Source: Cristatella mucedo (taxonomy: Eukaryota > Bryozoa > Phylactolaemata > Cristatellidae). From it: DNA of 64,000 nucleotides. Positions 8,235 to 19,540 of the stretch are shown one piece after another. Below the pieces are notes generated by a model that was not told the DNA's origin, did no database searches, and saw nothing but the letters and a program-made list of their open reading frames with translations. Within the stretch, counting starts at the first letter, position 1. Every line of letters starts with the position of its first letter. Where the stretch lies: positions 14,130,001 through 14,194,000 of the forward strand of contig WPIO01000002.1 in the NCBI GenBank assembly GCA_009760855.2, in the 5' to 3' direction. Both the position numbers and the translations under genes were made by a program.

Positions 8235-8483
8235 TTAAAATAAATATGTGCCTGACGTCTCATGACTAATACTATCATAAATAGAAGATAACTCACTTTG
8301 ACACTCATCTATTTTATCATAAAGATCGCACATTTTAAGTAACATTTTTATAAGTGAATCAGGTAGCTTACTAATATAAAGATATAAGTCTTCAGGATCA
8401 GTATTAAAAACCCAAATGCAAATTGTACCTGCATAGACACCAACACGTTTGTTAGAGAGTATTTTTGATATTCTTTGATCCAT
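8235..8483 (-). CDS. Small viral protein A of a tandem array, 82 residues
   Basis: The ATG at 8481-8483 starts MDQRISKILSNKRVGVYAG and the frame is intact to a stop at 8235. The distinguishing part is a central hydrophobic helix-like segment (YISKLPDSLIKMLLKMCDLY) followed by a charged helix. The same layout recurs in the next four genes: MD start, short N-terminal half, a Leu/Ile-rich [IV]xxLLxxxD-like block, then Lys/Glu. Similarity is strong between the D and E copies and weak between the others. Common ancestry of all five is therefore inferred mainly from layout, size, strand and shared promoter. Function unknown. Confidence 0.55.
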   Translation of the reverse strand: MDQRISKILSNKRVGVYAGTICIWVFNTDPEDLYLYISKLPDSLIKMLLKMCDLYDKIDECQSELSSIYDSISHETSGTYLF

Positions 8484-8494
8484 TTTCTATATAC
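8484..8494 (-). promoter_or_regulatory. TATATAGAAA start-proximal motif, gene A
   Basis: On the minus strand GTATATAGAAA runs into the ATG at 8483. This is one of the two best copies of the shared motif. Confidence 0.6.
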
Positions 8495-8518
8495 TACTTT
8501 TAAATTTGTTTAATATAA

Positions 8519-8770
8519 TTACAAACCAAAACTCTCTTGTAGATTATTAATTGTTTTTTTATTATTTATACAAGACTCACTGTATTTCGTAATTTCTTCA
8601 TCTAATCTCTCACTTTCATTACAAATATAAGAAAGTGAAGCAATCTGTGAATCATTCAATGTTAAAATAAAATCATGAAATTTATAAGAACTAAATTTTC
8701 TGTCGTGTATGTATTTAAAAAAATTTAAAGTTTATTTGCAACATGGAAGTCTTAATATTCTTACATCCAT
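8519..8770 (-). pseudogene. Small viral protein B of the array, one early stop
   Basis: The ATG at 8768-8770 starts MDVRILRLPCCK, which is cut by a TAA at codon 13. The frame then runs on for 70 codons to a TAA at 8519-8521. The body contains FHDFILTLNDSQIASLSYIC followed by a Glu/Asp-rich helix, matching the layout of its neighbours. The ATG is preceded by TATATAGATGG, placing TATATAGA within three bases of the start. It is too short and too broken to stand out on its own; it is called on position, layout and the motif. Confidence 0.5.
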
Positions 8771-8793
8771 CTATATAATAATAATAAATTTGT

Positions 8794-9069
8794 TTAATTA
8801 ATTACTACTCCTGGTTTTGTTTTTGGTGTTTTAGATTTTTTAATTGCCTCTCCAAGCATCTCATTTATCTTAATACGACTCTCCATTAGTTTATCACATG
8901 TATCAAATATATCTATAAGAATACTAATATAAGAGCTATCAATATCTGGAATGAGTTTGTTTAGTGAATGTTTAACTATACGTTGATCTTGACCTTTAAG
9001 TTTTTGAAGGCAGATTTTTACTGCCATTTCTCTTGATTGTTCACAACTTAAAATTCTTGAGACATCCAT
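8794..9069 (-). CDS. Small viral protein C of the array, 91 residues
   Basis: The ATG at 9067-9069 starts MDVSRILSCEQSREMAV and the frame is intact. The middle reads SLNKLIPDIDSSYISILIDI, which corresponds to the KELDPKVIDILLEI block of genes D and E. A Lys-rich tail follows (KKSKTPKTKPG). The first 29 bases overlap the 3' end of gene D's frame. That overlap suggests gene D originally ended earlier and was extended by a frameshift. Function unknown. Confidence 0.6.
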   Translation of the reverse strand: MDVSRILSCEQSREMAVKICLQKLKGQDQRIVKHSLNKLIPDIDSSYISILIDIFDTCDKLMESRIKINEMLGEAIKKSKTPKTKPGVVIN

Positions 9070-9328
9070 TTTCTATATATGAAAAGATAATTTCATTTAA
9101 ATGAAATAATATTTGTGTGTACACTACTAAATGAAATAACTCTTTTTTGTATTTTCTAATCTCAAGAAGAATGTCAATAACTTTTGGGTCTAATTCTTTT
9201 AAAACTGTATAGACTTCTGATTTATGAAATGCTTTTTCATGATATTTACCTAATATACGTTGACAAATAGAAAGTATTTCACTTCCATCATCTTTAAAAA
9301 TCTTTTCAAATTTTCTATCAAAGTCCAT
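9041..9328 (-). CDS. Small viral protein D of the array, close paralogue of E
   Basis: The ATG at 9326-9328 starts MDFDRKFEKIFKDDGSE. Residues about 40-65 contain SEVYTVLKELDPKVIDILLE, which gene E repeats with two changes. The last part of the frame (after about residue 70) does not match E and overlaps gene C. It may be out of frame after a small deletion. The start is preceded by TTTGTATAGAAA. DNA identity between D and E over about 270 bases is high enough to see by eye, including the intergenic CTATACAAAGATAAA, so the duplication included the promoter. Confidence 0.6.
   Translation of the reverse strand: MDFDRKFEKIFKDDGSEILSICQRILGKYHEKAFHKSEVYTVLKELDPKVIDILLEIRKYKKELFHLVVYTQILFHLNEIIFSYIENGCLKNFKL
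9070..9080 (-). promoter_or_regulatory. TATATAGAAA start-proximal motif, gene C
   Basis: On the minus strand ATATATAGAAA ends two bases before the ATG of gene C. The copy lies inside the 3' end of the gene D frame, so the motif is kept even where coding sequence overlaps. Confidence 0.6.
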
Positions 9329-9341
9329 TTTCTATACAAAG
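9329..9341 (-). promoter_or_regulatory. GTATAGAAA start-proximal motif, gene D
   Basis: On the minus strand TTTGTATAGAAA precedes the ATG at 9328. The identical string precedes the ruined start of the paralogue E. Confidence 0.55.
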
Positions 9342-9355
9342 ATAAAAAAATTTAT

Positions 9356-9635
9356 TTAATTTAAATCTTCAGGTTCCATTCTACGTGTTAAAACTGGATT
9401 TGCTCTAAAAATATGTGTGTTGGGCACTAAATCATGTAACTTTTGTTTGCGCTTTATAATCTCAAGAAGAATGTCAATAACTTGTGGGTCTAATTCTTTT
9501 AAAACTTTATAGGCTTCTGAATTATGAATTGCTGAGTCATAGTTATCAAATTTATATATACAAATATAAAGTATTTTACCACCTATGTATTCATTGTAAT
9601 TAAAAATCTTTACAAATTTTTTTATCAAAATCTAT
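9356..9635 (-). pseudogene. Small viral protein E, paralogue of D with lost start and a frameshift
   Basis: Compared with D, the start codon position (9633-9635) reads ATA instead of ATG, although the promoter-like GTATAGAAA is intact. A T-run shortly after shifts the frame. From about 9628 the frame is open to 9356 and contains SEAYKVLKELDPQVIDILLE, then a charged segment and a C-terminus ending MEPEDLN. The pair D/E is a recent tandem duplication, one copy of which has lost its start. Confidence 0.6.
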
Positions 9636-9662
9636 TTTCTATACAAAGATAAAAAAAATTAC

Positions 9663-9947
9663 TTAAATCTCTTCGCCTTCAGAGCTATCTATTAGTGATT
9701 CAAGATACTCTTCATATGCTTTTACTTCCTCATTGGTGAGATCTTCATATTGCTTACCAAATAGAAATTCTTCTAGATCCTCTCCAACTTCTGATTCAGA
9801 TTCTGATTCAATGTAAGATGAAGCTTCAGACTCGTAAGACTCAGATTCAGATTCTGTTTCCATTTGATAATCGGGGTCATCGATTGAATCCTCTGAATAC
9901 TCCGACTCACTATCAGAACTGGTAATATCGATTTCTTTGGGATCCAT
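9663..9947 (-). CDS. Very acidic low-complexity viral protein, 94 residues
   Basis: The ATG at 9945-9947 starts MDPKEIDITSSDSESEYSED. About half of all residues are Asp, Glu or Ser, in repeats such as SESESES, ending in a mostly acidic helix. The frame is intact. The start is preceded by CTATTATAGG, a weak version of the shared motif. Acidic proteins of this kind act as DNA mimics, histone-binding or core proteins in several viruses. That is only an analogy; low complexity prevents family assignment. It sits between the small-gene array and the polymerase 3' end on the same strand. Confidence 0.6.
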   Translation of the reverse strand: MDPKEIDITSSDSESEYSEDSIDDPDYQMETESESESYESEASSYIESESESEVGEDLEEFLFGKQYEDLTNEEVKAYEEYLESLIDSSEGEEI

Positions 9948-9998
9948 CCTATAATAGTAAAAATAATTTTGTTAATATATAATTAATTTCTCCATTGA

Positions 9999-10124
9999 CT
10001 CATATAACTCTACTTCTTCTTGTAAATCAACTAGTTTTTTATCGTCTTTCTTTTTTGATTTATCTGAAAATCTAATTCTCTTTACTGGTAATGGTTTAGT
10101 ATTTCCAATCTTTTTTTTCGGCAT
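9999..10124 (-). CDS. Tiny lysine-rich protein overlapping the polymerase 3' end
   Basis: The ATG at 10122-10124 starts MPKKKIGNTKPLPVKRIRFS, followed by SDKSKKKDDKKLVDLQ, and stops at 9999-10001, giving 41 residues. A frame open to 9971 continues with an acidic helix if one base is gained or lost in the CTTCTTCTTT run near 10015, so the original protein may have been about 50 residues. The start overlaps the polymerase C-terminus by 29 bases and is preceded by GTATAGATG. The basic composition next to an acidic partner gene is suggestive, but nothing more can be said. Confidence 0.4.
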
Positions 10125-10869
10125 CTATACTAATATTACAAGTTTTACAGTGGCCTGGATTTGTACCATTGTTTAATTCTTCTGAAATCTTGTAATGACC
10201 GTATGCGTAACTACAGCAACCACAGTCTAACCAATAAATTTTTGATTCGAATGCTGATAGTGCTCTTTTCTTAAGTTTCTTTGTAATAATATTATGTTTA
10301 CTTTGTGTCATACGATAGAAATCTCTATCAAGTGTCTCATCAAAGTCTTTAGTATCATGATTATCAGCATACATTTTATTTGCTCTAGTTAGACATTGAA
10401 TGTATTCATTATGTGTTATCTTTGAATTCTTAATTACTTCTTTTGGAACACCCTTTGCTTTCATAATAGGTTTAGTAGAAGCAGCAGAATATAGTTTTGG
10501 TCTAAAAGCAATGAATTCATCAATCTTTGCTCCATCCATTTTATTTTTGAGTTTACCAAACTTGTCTTTATGAAACCAGTCTTTAATATCAAACATCTCT
10601 TTCTCAAAGTTTTCACTTTTAATATCAACAACTTATGAATCAGTATCAGTGTATAATAAACTTAATCTATCATTAAACTTAGCCTTCAATGTGTCATATT
10701 AAAATCTTTGCATGTGTAATTTTGATAAATCAAGAATTGAAACACCTATGAACATTGGTTTATTTAGAAGTGTAGTCTTTCTTGAGCGTTCAAAACCAAC
10801 TAGAGTTTTATCAAAGCATCTAATTTCTTTAAGTCTCGGGTCTCTCATTTAATTTATTTCTAATATATA

Positions 10870-10908
<39 letters not shown>

Positions 10909-13900
10909 TACATATATATAATGTGATATAGTATAATAATATAAAATAACATAATATGATATAATTTAATATATATATAATATATATATATATAATATAT
11001 AATATATAATATATAATTTATAATGTTAAATTTCTAATTTATTATATAATGAATCATTCTTATCTGTTCCTGTATTTACTAATCTAACACACGTTCTGCT
11101 TTCTAGGTTTTCACATGTCTTTCCAAAGATTTGACACATACAACCTTTATATAGATTTCTTTTGAAGCTATCACCTTTACGTTCAAATTCAATATTTTTA
11201 TCTGCACATATATCAATGAATGGTTTTGCCCAAGGTTCTTGATTAAATTTATATACTTTATGTATTTTAGTTGGAATCAAATCTTTACTAACAACAAATT
11301 GAAAGTATCTCTAATGTGTTAGATAATTAGTTTCATTATTAAAATCACAAATCAACTTTGGTACAGTACTTAGACCTGATGAAAACTTTTGTTGGTATCT
11401 TGAAAACTCAGAATTATTAACAACTCTACTCTCAGAACAGAGTGGATAATCATTATGTAAATCGTGTAGTTCCTTTGGATACTCTAAATCACATAAGACA
11501 AATATTCCTGTTTCACCATCTTCAGGTAGTGATATTATTTTTCCAAGAGGCCAGTTACTTAAATCATCTTCAAAGGGTTCTGTAATAGGCAAACACCACA
11601 TCATAACTGTTGGATACAAACTTGCTGCATCCCAGTACATAATATGATTAGTAATACTAGCCTTACAAAGTCTTTTACTGACTTGACAGACTCCACCTCT
11701 TATTGATTCTTTAAACTTTTGATATAGTTGTAAGTCTCCTTCTTTTTTACCTAATAGTTTTATAGTACATTTGGTATAAAACAAAATACAAGACCATGCA
11801 TAGTGTGGTGCAGATAGATAGTGAACAGGATCTAGTTTAAACAACTCAATAAAACTCCTTCTGTATGCTTCATAACAATCAGCAAGAAGTGTAACGTCTG
11901 CATATAAATAAATTTCATGTTAAAAAGTTTAAATACATTTAGTGCATGTTCATAGTCTTCAGTAGTAATACCTCAATCAAAAGTAAGTTTACTATTAAAT
12001 GCTTTAATCTCTGGAATCTTAGTCTCATTGAATTTATCAAAAGAGTCCATGTACTCGTAAGGATAAATACCTTTTCTTGTTATAACATTTTTAAGAACCT
12101 TAGCATCAATATTTGGATATAGTTTTTTAAAGACATCAATCGTAACATCAAAGCTTGAATTTGCTTTATTTAATGAAGTAACAATATCACTTAAACCACC
12201 AATCATAAAATTAATAGAATCTTTAAACTCAAAATCCTCAAATGACATTGACATATAATTCTCCATATTATGTGCAACAGGTTTACAATTAAGATCAAAT
12301 GCTGACATTCCTTTTACAATCAAATGAGAGTCATATCCTTTCAAATTGTGTATAAAGATAGGAAGTTTCCAACTAGTTTTTTTGAATCTGACAAGTTAAT
12401 TACAAAGTTTATGTGCTGCTCCTCTAAACTTACCTGTAAAATGACAGTGATCTCTTACTTTAAACTTTCCATTTACATCATTAAATTCTTTTGTACAAAT
12501 CCAACATTTTGTAGCTTCATTGAATTGTTGAAGAACATCAGAATAAAAAATAATAGGTGCTTCAACGTGATTTAATAGCTTATTTTTTAATTCATTGGAA
12601 GCATTAATTATAAATTCTAATAATAACTCAACACAATCCTTCCCTCTGTTTAAAAACTTATCTATAACATTTCCATTAATATCAACAACTATCGCACATG
12701 CCCCACATGGAACTTGTAACATATTAGTACATGTATCACTGCATTTACCTGTTGTTAATTTACTATTGCAATAAGTTGGATTGATATTGTTAGGTACTAT
12801 ACTTTCATAACAAACATCACATGTCTTTACATTCAAACTCTCAAAATCTGCATAACAAACATATGGAGCTTTAATCAATTTTGCATGGTCACTAAAATTT
12901 AAAAGTGTAGTATCTTTGGTTCGTCCTGTTTTTTTATTTTCAACAATACCAGGCATTTTTAATTTAGAATAACTAGAGTTAAGGCCTTTACATAAAACTA
13001 AATGATTCTGAAAATCTACATCTGAAAATAATTTGTCCATACACCTGTGACAATAAAATATTGATCCACCTTTATTAGGTGTTCTACAGAGTCCACTAAA
13101 ATTCTTTATCAATGCATAATGACTTTTTTCAGATTTAGTTATCAATAAAAGATTAATATTTCTATCTGGAATCTCTAATTTTCTTGATACAATCTGTAGA
13201 GAATATACACCTGATTTGTCATTTTATTCATTAACATTTATACTAACATTAAATAGTTTACCTAGTTTTTTAATATCAATTACTTTGAGTGGCCATTCAA
13301 GTTGAGATAATGGTTCATTTAGTTCTTTATAATTACTTCTTAACATATAAATCGAATCAATGTATCTCTCTGGATGTACATTTACAGGATTTAGGAATCT
13401 CAATATACACCATAAAGCACAATAATTATCTTCATTCTTTATGTTGATATAACAACATTTCTTTGCTAAGCCAGTTGGTAATGGTAAATAAGATGAGCCT
13501 GCTCTAATAATATATTCACCAATATTAATCTCAAGACGTTTTACACCGATTAGTCTCCAACCAGAACCTGGATTCTTGTCAATAACTTTATCTATTGATT
13601 CTTTTAAAGATTGTAATTGGTTTTAATAATATTAGTATAATCACATCTTTTAACAACTGCAACTAACTTAGAACCAGTTACAACATTATGACTATGTGTG
13701 TCAGTTTGATCGTGATAAGAATGAACAGATATTTTTGTTTGTAATTTAAATGAAGAGAATCTAGTTGTTACTTCTTTTAATAAATTATTATAACTTGGTA
13801 TTATACTATTAAATAAATCATCATTTTCAGTTGCAGAATAGTCTCTTCCTTTAAAAATATATTTCTCATGTCTTCCACTTGCTCCAACAAATTCCAATTT

Positions 13901-14012
13901 AAACTTAAAGCCTAGAAGCAATACTTTTACTTGGAGTTATGTCATCAATATTCATTAGCTTTCTTGACTCAGCGTGAAACGAGTTTCCCTTTTGAGGACT
14001 TTTTTGATACAT
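10096..14012 (-). pseudogene. polB: Protein-primed family B DNA polymerase of Polinton type, inactivated
   Basis: The frame starts at the ATG 14010-14012 (behind TAATATAGATG) and can be followed for about 1,300 codons. Landmarks in order: the N-terminal domain with GEYIIRAGSSYLPLPTGL, a zinc-ribbon-like CWICTKEFND...RDHCH block, Exo I (CYADFES), Exo II (HNLKGYDSH), Exo III (YPYEYMDSF), Pol A (YWDAASLYPT), Pol B (KTTLLNKPMF) and Pol C (YTDTDS). A Cys-rich end (YWLDCGCCSYAYGHYK) closes it. Catalytic Asp residues remain. Lesions include a shift near 13,921, TAA at 13,224, TAA at 12,396, TGA near 11,970, a shift near 11,930, a TAA before the Pol C strand, a TAA directly after YTDTDS (10,633-10,635), and a TA-rich insertion. 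It is the gene nearest the right border, as expected for a Polinton end. Confidence 0.88.
10858..11022. repeat. TA-rich insertion inside the polymerase gene
   Basis: About 165 bases of almost pure TA steps, including a (TA)20-like core, interrupt the polymerase between the segment ending KNDSLYNKLEI and the segment beginning MRDPRLKE. Neither side shows a duplicated target. It is either a microsatellite expansion or an insertion after inactivation. Confidence 0.8.
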
Positions 14013-14021
14013 CTATATTAA
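14013..14021 (-). promoter_or_regulatory. TAATATAGATG motif at the polymerase start
   Basis: On the minus strand TAATATAG directly precedes the polymerase ATG. It is a variant of the shared start motif. Confidence 0.45.
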
Positions 14022-15700
14022 GGAAATAAATTTTGTTTAATTGAAAAAATAAATAGGACAAAAGTTTTAATGTTGGAGGAAAAGTAAATTATTAGAACGG
14101 TTTCACTTTCAAGACTTCGAAATGCGAACGATAGTGAGCATGAGGAGGATTGAAAGGGGAAATTTCCTAATAAGTTACTTTTCTTACAACACTCCATTGT
14201 GACAGCATTTGACTGGATTCAAGTTGAGCTGTCAGCCGCCTGACAAGTCGATGCAAGCACCGACACTATGAAAGCAACCACACTCGAAAAGACGTTGTCT
14301 GCTCTGAGTTAATTTTTAAATTAGCATAGCTTATAGGCTAACAAAACCTACGATTGTGGTACACGCAGTTCAGCATTCGAAAAACTTGCACCACAAATAA
14401 GCGCTCACCGCGACCGTAAAACAAGTTCGATCTATGCCTATGTTCTGCCTCGTAGTTCAAACGACACAAAAGGTAACCAGTGGAAGATCTTATTTCGCGG
14501 CACTGCTACTGACGCAGTCTTACAGACGGAAACATAGTAATAGAATTGTAGAAGCAAATATAAATAGGTAAACAACTAAAAATAACAGATAAAAGAAGAT
14601 ATGTAGGTGATAGTGGACGACAGCCACTACATGCAAGGTATGCATATTGGTAAACTGCAAGTAACAAACTAGTCGCAGCTCCGGAAACGAAGCCATTTGC
14701 TTTGGCCAAAGGTCTGAGGTTATCTTTCCACATCCTAAAATTATCTTGAGCACATTTAATTCTAACTGACTCAAAAGTCTCTTTTTAGAAAGCTGCAAAA
14801 GGCTTTTATGGCTATCGTCACCGCTTGGAGTGGCAATAACCTAACCTACGACCTCAGGGGCGACCGAGGTCGTGAAGAGCAACCGCCTTACCTAGTGTGC
14901 CATCACGCCTCACCTGAATAATTAGAGCCAGAGCGTACGATGCGAATAGTTCCTAAATTATTATTATAGACCGCTTGTAGACTAATAATCCCACAAGTCA
15001 CAAAGAAACTACTTAAGTAGGACTTAAATCAATGAGGAATTATGACCTGCCCTTGTTTCATGAATATAGCAGTTTTTGAATAGGATGAACCGTTTTGCCG
15101 GGTAAATGGGCTAAACTGTCGCAGCGTCTCGCTTTTAATGATTCGCACACTAGCGTACTTGACTACTCTCATGCGCTTTCGATAATGACACGTTGTCCAG
15201 AATGCCTTACATTGATCAAAACTGTTGTGCTAATTCTAGCTCCAAAAGAAACGTGAAAACGTCTGCACCACTCCTAGATGTATTTCAGGATGCTGGCTGC
15301 TTACAGCGGCCGCGCCCGTGAAGGCGTGATAGAAAACGTGTCCTTACGCTGGTTCAGCTGCGAAAGAAAAGCAGCTGTTCACTGCGTAATTGTACGCATG
15401 CATAATAAAATCTTTCGCGCCCCACATAGGATCAATGCCATCAGATACGGATAGAGACGGAGGTCCCAAGGTAATATGGTTTCATGTGTTGGGCTGCTCC
15501 TTAGACTAAGATGCCCATTGTCCCGGTACATAAGGTATAAGGTCAATCCTAATGCCAGTTTTCACCAATTCTGTTCAGCGAAAGCATTGCTTTAGAACGT
15601 ATTCTCTTTTATAGGTCAAAATGAAGGATTGGTAAGGCAATACCCCCAAGAGGCCGACGTATCGTCAAGAACATCCTATCATCAAAACCTCTCTGTCTCC
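14022..15700. other. Transition from viral to host DNA, no gene seen
   Basis: The composition changes from strongly AT-rich to mixed between about 14,040 and 14,100. The viral frame, the start motif and the poly-AT spacers all end at about 14,040. From 14,100 on there are no convincing coding frames on either strand. Open frames at 14,506-14,798 (minus) lack domains and codon bias. I found no terminal inverted repeat or short target duplication, so the exact border is not fixed. Confidence 0.6.
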
Positions 15701-15715
15701 TAAGTGTCTACATCC

Positions 15716-16237
<522 letters not shown>

Positions 16238-16239
16238 CT

Positions 16240-19200
16240 GAAAATGTCACCCTCATTTCACACATGTCTGCGGCGAATTGTTTGCCACCGAAACTGCGAC
16301 GGCAGTCGGCCTGCCTTAATATTTATTTATTCATTGGCTAGCAGGTTATATCATTTCAAAAGCTGTGACATTCTTGCTAAACCCACAGGTGACTCGTAAT
16401 GTTCAGCATAGTCAGAGGCATGCCAGCAGACAGCTCGCCATCTTTCTTTGGTCATGTGGACGGAAATGACGTAGATCGTGGAGGCGGTGGCTCTACGTAC
16501 GTACTGTGTAGGTGTGTGCATGTTTACGTACCGCCGCCGCGTGCGCCCCGCGGGTTTGTCGCCTCAGCGCGCCTGCTGTCACGACTTCTAGCCATTTTGG
16601 CAGACGGATACTGCAGTTTGTATTTCAAGGAGTTGAAGGTACCCATGCTTAGCACTGGGTCGAACTGCGACGCGTTACGTGTTGTTATGCTGGGTCGCTG
16701 TACGCCCGCCGTCGCCTTTGGCGGAGGTGCTGAAAGTACGTGCTGGCTAATGTTGTTACTTTAGTAAATGCTTTGTAACCATCCTTGCTACTTAAGAAAA
16801 TTTATTTGACCATTGAATTGCTGCCGTCATAACTTTGAGGGCTGGTTTATGCAGCTTTGGCGCCTCGGCCGAGTACCTTGCGGACTTTCCCAGGAGCGGC
16901 TGCTTTTAACCTGTGAGCTAACGTGATAGCCAGCTAGCGATTCTCGACTTTATAGTGCGTGAGGCATTTCAGCTCATTCTTTGCACATTTGCGCGAAATA
17001 AGCGGTAGCAGTGATGTCAAAGAGGCGACGTGAGTCAGGCTGCTTATGACATGCTGTTAATGTCGTTTCGAGGATGCGAATCGCGTTCGTTAAAGTGGGG
17101 CATCACTATGAAAAAAGAGCGAAAAGGCTCACTTGATCCTATCATCTTTGCTCAGGATAAGAATGCGTTCTTACATCAAATTTATGTCTGTGGGTGCTCA
17201 TTCGGCGCAGTTAATACAAGCGTTTATTCGTTGGGTTGTATGTGCGCGTGCGAGCAGTTGTGTGTCGGTTTCAATGCCCCGTCATTGTGCATGAATTTTT
17301 CTGACAGAAGTCTGATTTTAAGCTTTGGCCCGTACTGCTCGTTGAACAGGCCGTGCACTGTTCAAGGCAGACAGTGTTGTTCGAACGTCTTGCACAATTG
17401 CGACAAGCCTTTTCTGAAGCTGTGACGATGCATACCGTACTGTGTGCTGCACGTTCTCTGCATGAGGTTGATTCCAACCTTGCTTTGACATGATCTCATG
17501 CAAGGGCCTAAGAGCAGTATGTCTTGCTGCAAAAATATTGCTGGCAGGACAGCTTTTTACATTAGGAAGAATAAAATGTGCTAAGTTGTTTGATGCAAGT
17601 ACAGTACGATGTTAATGTGGTTCTATCAGTTAATTAATATATAATAGCATACTGAAGGCAAAACAAGTTTTGTATCTATTTATCTATTTTATTATTTATC
17701 TATTTTTATATAATATCTATTATCTTTTTATCTATATTTTTTATAAGTGTGTATTGCTGTTGTTTAATACCTGAGTAACAGTTAGAGATCTTGATTTATT
17801 TGCTGTGTTGGCCTGGTCATGTGTTAGCAGACGTGGAATTGTTCATATTTGCTCCAAATCTTGACCTGAGGGTTTGGGTCAGAGAAGCAGGTCATCATCA
17901 TAAGTTCTCAAATCAAAGTTTGGTTTGCAGTGATCAGGGAGTCAACAGCTACATTGTTGTTGTATGATGTTTACCTTTCTCTGCTTTTGATCGAATCACT
18001 TGAATGTTTTGTACATTAAATTGTCTGGCTAGTTCTTTCTGTGGTCACTCACATACTACCGTGTCTCTTCGTGGAGTTAAGCAGTGTTCGGTTTCTGTTT
18101 AGCCACCTATTTGTAATTTTCTACTTTCTCTTGAATGGCTTAATCGACTATTGAGATGTCTCGTCAGTGGGCAGTTAGAGCTCTGAAACTGACCTTCTAA
18201 ACTTTAAACCTTTTCGAGGTTGCTGATGGGTTTCAAACTGTAAAGCATTGCTTCATATATTCCTGAAACTAGTCCTGATTGTTGATACTGCCGACGATCA
18301 TTTTGGCCGGCCTTGAAGCATATAGAAGTCGTGATTTAAGTCTATAGCAAGCCACATGGCTGCTATTTACTCTCACTTAGCATCATGATGCCCAGATCAG
18401 CTGCCCACTGCAGTCATGATTGGGGGAGCGCATGTATGGTCTTGGTGATTACTGGTTATTAGATTGCTGATTTGTGGCTGAAACTTCTTAGAGCTGATTT
18501 TTGGAGGCTGGTGTCTGGTGCTGGCTAAGATAGGGCGGATCTTCCAGCTCTTAATATCGGCATGTTTGGAGGCTATGGGGTGCATGGGATCATCTAACTA
18601 GAGGGGGGCAAGTGCTGCAGCTGCTCGAATCGATTCACCAGCATTCTCCTCCTCTGATCACTATTTGTATGTCTAAACCTGACAAATTTATTTGATCACT
18701 GGCATGAATGCATGTCCATCACCCAGTTGACCAGCCTGCTGATTATAAACCAGGGTGTGCTAAAGCCAGGTAACCTAAGCAACGTCAGTCACAACCTCGG
18801 TGCTGCCCTTTCACCTGGTTAACAGGAACAGTCTGTTGTCAAATTACCATAGCCTGCCTCCTCGACCTATTTGTCTAGCCGTGGTTTGCCTTTACAGTGG
18901 CTTGTGGCTGTTTACTTCGTTGCATTTTTGAAGAGTTTAAATGATAGCCGGCAACCGTCAGTCTCTGGTTGTTGATGGGGTCAATATCACTTGAGGTCGA
19001 CGAATGAGGGCTTTACTGGCAGCAACAATCATCTGTGACTATTGGGTGGATTAGGAGCTCGTTGCACCTACTTTGCAAGAAGAAAGTCGCAGTCACTGTC
19101 AAGACAGGCAGGGCATCACAGCTACTGACATGTTGCACTGCTTTGCCGAGCAGCTTACACTCTGAGTGCACTTTAGAAAACCCCTACCCACTTAGTCTTT

Positions 19201-19480
19201 TTAGCGCTACAGACAGACACACGTACATACATAGATCGCCGGCACTGCCTTGATACAAGGCATCTATCAACACTGCTTGCGTGCAGGGTTGAGCCGTGGC
19301 TATGGTTGGGTAGCCAACCCAGAGTGACCATATGGGGCCATCTATACTATGCTACTGTACAGCTTATTCGTGTACTGAATGTACGATAGCGTTACCCAAT
19401 GCACGAAATCTATGATCTCGACCTTGTCCAAGAGGGTAAATAGCACGGGAAATATTGTAAATTGGGCTGTTGGTGTGCAC
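16240..19480. other. Host DNA, no gene identified; GC-rich patch at 16.48-16.72 kb
   Basis: No splice-framed exons were recognised. The patch around 16,480-16,720 is rich in CG dinucleotides and contains GCCATTTTGGCAGAC, which resembles a YY1-type promoter element, so it could be an untranslated first exon or promoter. Nothing proves this. A T/A-rich stretch lies at 17,640-17,750. Confidence 0.4.
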
Positions 19481-19482
19481 TG

Positions 19483-19499
19483 CTCTCTCTCTCTCTCTC

Positions 19500-19540
<41 letters not shown>

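Noticed and set aside
1-14040. An alternative genetic code to explain in-frame stops in the viral part
   Set aside because: TAA, TAG and TGA all occur as breaks, at conserved positions where different residues are expected, and frameshifts occur too. Decay or error explains this better than recoding.
14000-14150. A terminal inverted repeat of the viral element
   Set aside because: No inverted or direct repeat of more than a few bases could be seen at the border. The other end is outside the window, so the test is incomplete.
14506-14798. Two overlapping minus-strand frames near the viral border, hydrophobic
   Set aside because: No start motif of the viral type, no domain, and composition of host intergenic DNA.
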